Assembly: GCF_029227915.1 (NCBI RefSeq)
Contig: NC_079878.1
Coordinates: 19,036,001-19,100,000 of the forward strand
Direction: 5' to 3'
From: Hydractinia symbiolongicarpus
Lineage: Eukaryota; Cnidaria; Hydrozoa; Anthoathecata; Hydractiniidae
DNA: 64,000 nucleotides
Positions 59,394 through 64,000 of this stretch are shown here, piece by piece. The position numbers and the translations under genes are program-made. The notes beneath the pieces were generated by a model. That model searched no databases and was not told where the DNA came from. It saw nothing but the letters and a program-made list of their open reading frames with translations. How positions within the stretch are numbered: position 1 is the first letter of the stretch; every line of letters begins with the position of its first letter.

Positions 59394-62300
59394 ATGAGAA
59401 AGGTAGGTGATTGGTCAACGTATCTCAACACTTGATTTCTTGATAAAAATGTGATAAAAATGTAACTGATCTTTTTAGAACGCAGGAAGTTTCGTAAATT
59501 ATAAAAAATTCCCAAACTCGTCGAACGAAAACGTAAGTTTTACAAATTTGCTGTTGTTGTTGTTGTTTTTGCGCGTGCGCTCTAAAAATATTTTGAGTCG
59601 GATACGCAATAAAAAGAGAAGATAAAGCTTACTACTACTACTGTAACTAGATTTTAGATTTAGGAAGAACCCTGACAACTTTGTGCATGTTCAAAATAGT
59701 TGCGCCCAGCTTTATTCTGATTCCCCTGGTGTAATTAATTCAAGCCTTTTAATGGCAATTGCGATATATTTTTATCAACTTTTAATTTGTCAATAACTGT
59801 TCATTACTTCTGCTTCGGCTATAAACAATCTTGGATCATTTCTATCACAACAATCATTCATGGAACAGTCAATGAACCTAGTGTATATGGTAAAAAGGAC
59901 TGGGTATCATATCATTAATAATTGTTCCGTATATGTACAACTCACTTTTTGCCATCTTGCAATGTAAACACGCGGTTAAACTCATCTGTCGTGAAAGAAA
60001 TATTTTTTTGTTTCTTTGCAAGCTGAATTTTTTACGTTGAAAACATTAGAGTTTGCACGCCAGCTCTATTTTACAATGAGAACAAACATCTACGAACGAG
60101 AAATTACAAGGAGGCTACATGATAAACTTATGTACATTTGAAACTATATAGCAAGAAAAGAGTTACTTTTGCTGCCGTAGTATCTTACATCGCGTCACAA
60201 CTCCTGCACATGCAAAGCATTTCATGTTTGCGTGTAATAATGGATGCACTGACCCATGTTGGCAGGGATAAGTAAAATGCAGGTATAAACAATCTAAAAC
60301 TTGTTTCTGTGTGACGTATTAAAAGTAGTGCAAAACTATTGGCGAACTATTTAAGCTTCAACACTAATGCGCTTTGTCCGATCTTTTCGCAGGTTGACAA
60401 AAAGAGAAATCGTCTATCTGTTCGAAGATCTTCTGATCCAATTGAAAAACAAGAGTTAACCAGAAAAGGATCTTCCAAGAAGAAGTATGCGGTAGGATAT
60501 TGTAGAATGTTAGTGTGAGTGATATGGAATGAAAAAAATTACAATTTAAAAATCTTCTTTGCGGCGGATTTAACGCTTTACAGATTTGAGTGGTGAGGGT
60601 ATAAGGGAACGCAGCTTGTTGTTTTTGCATTTTCATTTTTTTTTCTATTAAAAACTATTTCTTGGATGGCGCAGTGAATTTGAGGAGGTACGGTATTGTT
60701 ACATGTTTTGATTTTGTAGAACATCAATTCAGACATCCTTCCGAGAAAAAGAACGAGTACAATCGATGTTGAAATACCGGTGAATGAAGCAGGTTGGTCT
60801 GTTGTGTGTTCCCGTTGTTTTTAGAAGCATGAGAAAAGATTGTTTTTAGTTAATATAGTGTTGATAGTTTCGTAACTAGACGATAATACTCGGCATAAAC
60901 CTCTGTCATTGTAGCACACGACAATGTGGTAATGATTTTTCGGAAGCTTTAGGCTAGTTAACTAAAACTTCTTCGTTGCAAGAACTCATATGTCACGTTG
61001 CCATTCAGGGATTGGTGTAATACTCGAAGGCGGTGCAGAAAACAAGCATGACTCGTCCTTATACGTATCTGGGTTTAAACCCGGGAGCGCTGCAGAAAAG
61101 TCAAAAAAAATTGGAATCGGAGATAAAGTAGTACAGGTAGATTTATCTCTAATTTCTACTGTTTAATTTTTTTCTTTTGTTTGATTTTGTTAATAAATTC
61201 CGACGAATAGGCGCGACATCTGCTAGTATTTCTGTTTATAAGCTTCCAACCCAAACATGTATCAATAACAGAGCTTGTTAAAATAATTAGGGTTTCATTG
61301 TAGACTTTCTTGGTAAGCAGGTGAGAATTTGCCGCAAGCTTAAATCTCGTTTCAAAAAGCGTCACACATTAGGCAAATTATTACAATGCTTCAGCGACTC
61401 ACGAAATTATCTTTAGACCTGTTTGTGCTTTTAGGTCTTCAATGATTTAAACTTTTGCTAAAATATTTACTGTCATGAAAGTCGAGGTGATGTTTAAGTT
61501 TTTGCAGTTTCTCTATAAGATCTTTTCTGAAAAACACAATAAAAGAACTAGTGACAGAATTGCCACCAAAAAGATTTTTTAAATGAAATCTTTCTTTAAA
61601 CAGTCCATCTTTTATGTCGTCGTTTTTAACTGTGGATATAGGAGATTTTTATTTTTTTATTTTAAGGAAGGGTTTCTTACGCTTATAAATGGATTTTCGT
61701 TGCGTACATCTCAATGGCATGCCTAAATAACGAAAAAAAATATATACAGTTTATGCGTTTTGTTAAGCTCGTCTGTTTACCTTTATTAATAGAATTTCTT
61801 AAATTTAGTAGTTCCGGTCTAAATTGATTCATTAAATTGCTGCGATGCTTATCGTTTTAGTTGTTTTCATTGCTAAAATTATGCAGGATCTCTTTTAGGT
61901 CGTGTTGTCGTTCGATCAGAATGAGCTGATAAAGCGTGAAGCGTAGATAAAATTGTTTTTTGACCTGATTTGAAGAGAGGTTAAACTCCAACAGTAAACG
62001 ATGTGCAAGCATATGCGAGTAGTGCTATTTTTTAAGTTGAAGAAGAAATCACAGAGTTCTGTTGACAGAATATTTTGTCGGTCCCTGCGCAAAAAACATC
62101 GTGTTACGGAAACACGAAATGCGATAAATAAAGGGCGGGTGATCCTGTGAATTTTTCAACGGGTAACCGACTAGTCTCTTTAGTAATAGCCGTATTCCGT
62201 CTGTCTGTTTGTGGGCGAGAAAAAAGTCGTGTTACGAAAACACGAAATGTGATATATCAAGGACGGGCGACCCCGTGGATTTTTCCACGGGTGACCAGCT

Positions 62301-62967
62301 AGTCTCTTTAATATTACCCGTATTCCATCTGTCTGTTTGTGCGCGAGAAACACGTCGTGTTATGGAACACGAAATGCCATATATAAAGGACGGGCGACCC
62401 GGTGGAATTTTCCACGGGTTAACGACTAGTCCCTTTAATATTAGCCGTCGTCTGTCTGTTTGCCTGTCTGTTACGGAAACACAAAATTCGATATATAAAG
62501 AACAGGCGACCCCGTGAATTTTTCCACGGGTTGATAACTATTCTATATTATGATACCCGTATACGTCTGTCAGTAGCGAAACACACGAAATGCGGTAAAT
62601 AAAGGACGGCCGAACCATGTCATTGACTAGTTTTTTAAAAAAAATTAACATTGTAACAAATTTACCATTACCATGTGTCGTTGCAATGTGTTTCATTTAT
62701 AATGATTTTGCTGATGCGAAAAATACAAGTAGTTGGAATAAAAGAAATTTATATTCAGTTATAAAAAGTTGTTTTATTTTTTTCCCAATGTATTAGATTA
62801 ATAACATCGACCTTCGGAATGTATCTAAGCTGGCAGCGAATTCCATTCTCCGTTCATTTGAAATCACATCAAAAACACAACCAACGAGACACGTGAAAAT
62901 AACTCTCCAAAAGCGAGAGTGGATAGTCGCGAAAAATGAAGACGATAACGCAAAATTGGATATTGTG
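59394..62967 (+). CDS. PDZ-domain protein, N-terminal part (runs off the window)
   Basis: Exons 59394-59402 (Met-Arg-Lys), 59479-59532, 60393-60491, 60720-60792, 61009-61136 and 62797-62967 splice in phase into 178 residues. The first 75 or so are basic and Ser/Arg-rich (RLSVRRSSDPIEK, ILPRKRTSTIDVEI), with likely phosphorylation sites. A PDZ domain follows (about 78-165): GIGVILEGGAENKHDSSLYV, then GFKPGSAAEKSKKIGIGD, then INNIDLRNVSKLAANSI and VKITLQKREW. The carboxylate-binding loop appears as GIGVIL, a class-uncertain GLGF variant. PDZ domains bind C-terminal peptides and scaffold membrane or cytoskeletal partners. The downstream donor at 62968 (GTAAGT) shows the gene continues. I cannot name the family. 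The 9-nt first exon is inferred from its ATG and good donor. Confidence 0.75.
59533..60392. other. PDZ-gene intron, nothing recognised
   Basis: About 0.86 kb of AT-rich intron with a short (GTT)n run near 59552. No gene or repeat of note. Confidence 0.5.
62100..62620. repeat. Tandem array of the CCCGTGGA... repeat, about 4 copies
   Basis: Four units of about 105-125 bp share GGACGGGCGACCCCGTGGAT, a TTTTTCCACGGG palindrome, CTAGTCTCTTTAATATTA, CCGTATTCC and GTCTGTCTGTTTG. Copies are diverged and shorten to the right. It lies in the PDZ-gene intron 61137-62796. The rest of that intron is AT-rich with no exon seen. Confidence 0.88.
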
Positions 62968-63219
62968 GTAAGTTTTTTACACATGCATCACGGACGTATG
63001 TTGGTTTTCTTGAGAAAAGTCTTAAGAACAAGATAGATACTTTTACAATTAAAACAGCACTGCAAAGATACGGGTTGAATATAAAAAGTAAGCTTGCTTA
63101 CTCTCTCAATTTTGCTACGCTTTTTGTTATTTCTAACCAGTACTCCAGTAAGCACTTTTTTAATAAGATTTTTGCCGAGTTTCAAATCTTTTGAAACGAT
63201 ACTAGGGGTTCCTTTTTCC

Positions 63220-63454
63220 TTCTTCTTCTTCTTCTTCTTCTTCTTCTTCTTCTTCTTCTTCTTCTTCTTCTTCTTCTTCTTCTTCTTCTTCTTCTTCTTC
63301 TTCTTCTTCTTCTTCTTCTTCTTCTTCTTCTTCTTCTTCTTCTTCTTCTTCTTCTTCTTCTTCTTCTTCTTCTTCTTCTTCTTCTTCTTCTTCTTCTTCT
63401 TCTTCTTCTTCTTCTTCTTCTTCTTCTTCTTCTTCTTCTTCTTCTTCTTCTTCT
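63220..63454. repeat. (TTC)n microsatellite, about 78 uninterrupted triplets
   Basis: A pure TTC run on the + strand (GAA on -), followed by a short (TTA)n. It starts about 250 bases into the intron after the last visible PDZ exon. The poly-Phe and poly-Lys open frames here are artefacts. Confidence 0.98.
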
Positions 63455-63499
63455 TTTTATTATTATTATTATTAATCATAAAACCGGGTTCCATTATAT

Positions 63500-64000
63500 T
63501 AACAAATGATTCTTCTCCCAAAACTTAAACATAAAAGAAAAGTAAAATAGTCGTAAAATAATTTAAATTCACTATATATATAATATCTACAAAATAAAAG
63601 TTTTTGATCACGCGAAGAAACAAACTTCAATAGTTGACGCAAGTAGTTAATGAAAAAAATCCAAACCTGTCATAATAATTTATTATATCATAAAAAAGGA
63701 TTAAAACGGAGAAAACTGGGCACAGAGTAGTGACAACAGAGTAGTGATACACAAAAGATTTAAAAGTGATAGGGTCCGAACATACATAGAAAGCCCAAAG
63801 AAAAGAAACCAAAAAAAGAAAAAAAATCATTGCGAGGACAAACATTTTGCCTCTCTAATAAAACATTTCAAGTTTTTACAAGTCCTTATGTTCTTTGAAA
63901 GATCGTTGAAACTTGTTGCTTGGTCAATAAATGTGTTTTTTTTCACCACGCTCTAGTTTCATTACGTTGTCAGCTCGTGAACTCCTACTTTCTTTCTTCA
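63500..64000. other. Intron of the PDZ gene, nothing recognised
   Basis: AT-rich sequence to the window end. The next exon of the PDZ gene is not visible. Confidence 0.5.

Noticed and set aside
62988-63528. Poly-Lys (-) and poly-Phe (+) open frames of over 140 codons
   Set aside because: They are translations of the (TTC)n microsatellite and have no other coding signal.

Overview
The window is nuclear DNA of an intron-rich, AT-rich animal. Two long genes and one partial gene can be assembled exon by exon from GT..AG junctions whose phases agree. All are on the + strand: (1) CFAP74, a ciliary central-apparatus protein (5' end lies before the window, stop at 32813); (2) PLEKHM2 (SKIP), an Arl8/kinesin adaptor with RUN and PH domains (45514-57419); (3) the first six coding exons of a PDZ-domain protein of unknown family (59394-62967, continuing past the window). 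One intronless rhodopsin-class GPCR (15721-16707, - strand) lies antisense inside a 4.8 kb CFAP74 intron. The lineage is inferred: cilia genes, compact AT-rich introns, and the mix of Tc1/mariner, pogo/Tigger, piggyBac, Mutator-like, Penelope-like, integrase-core, BEN and HIRAN-like fragments fit a cnidarian, perhaps a hydrozoan. The species cannot be named from the sequence alone.

Layout. 1-32.8 kb: CFAP74, 42 recognised coding exons, about 1590 codons. An N-terminal coiled coil is followed by a linker and a chain of ASH/MSP-type Ig-like domains. Its introns hold a Mutator-like transposase remnant (7.5-8.0 kb), the GPCR, a 4.1 kb two-gene DNA transposon (18.6-22.7 kb), a 15-bp minisatellite next to a piggyBac relic (24.7-25.9 kb), a CGCGAAAG-rich repeat (27.6-28.1 kb) and a 1.1 kb element with terminal inverted repeats (28.65-29.77 kb). 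32.8-45.5 kb: an intergenic transposon graveyard with a tRNA-derived SINE, a Tc1/mariner element with perfect 34-bp inverted repeats that carries a BEN-like ORF, a broken Tigger with an antisense HIRAN-like fragment, a Penelope-like element with a GIY-YIG end, and a LINE relic. 45.5-57.4 kb: PLEKHM2 with 28 coding exons, a 50-bp minisatellite and an intron made almost wholly of one short repeat. 57.4-59.4 kb: intergenic, holding a 397-bp MITE. 59.4-64 kb: the PDZ gene, with a tandem array of a dispersed repeat in one intron and about 78 TTC triplets in another.

The host genes serve separate jobs (ciliary motility, lysosome transport, a PDZ scaffold, a receptor) and form no pathway. The most unusual content is mobile: a transposon pairing an integrase-core transposase with a convergent HECT-ligase-like gene, and a Tc1/mariner element in which a BEN-like ORF occupies the place of the DNA-binding half of the transposase. 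Homologies were recognised by eye from translated sequence; no database search was run.
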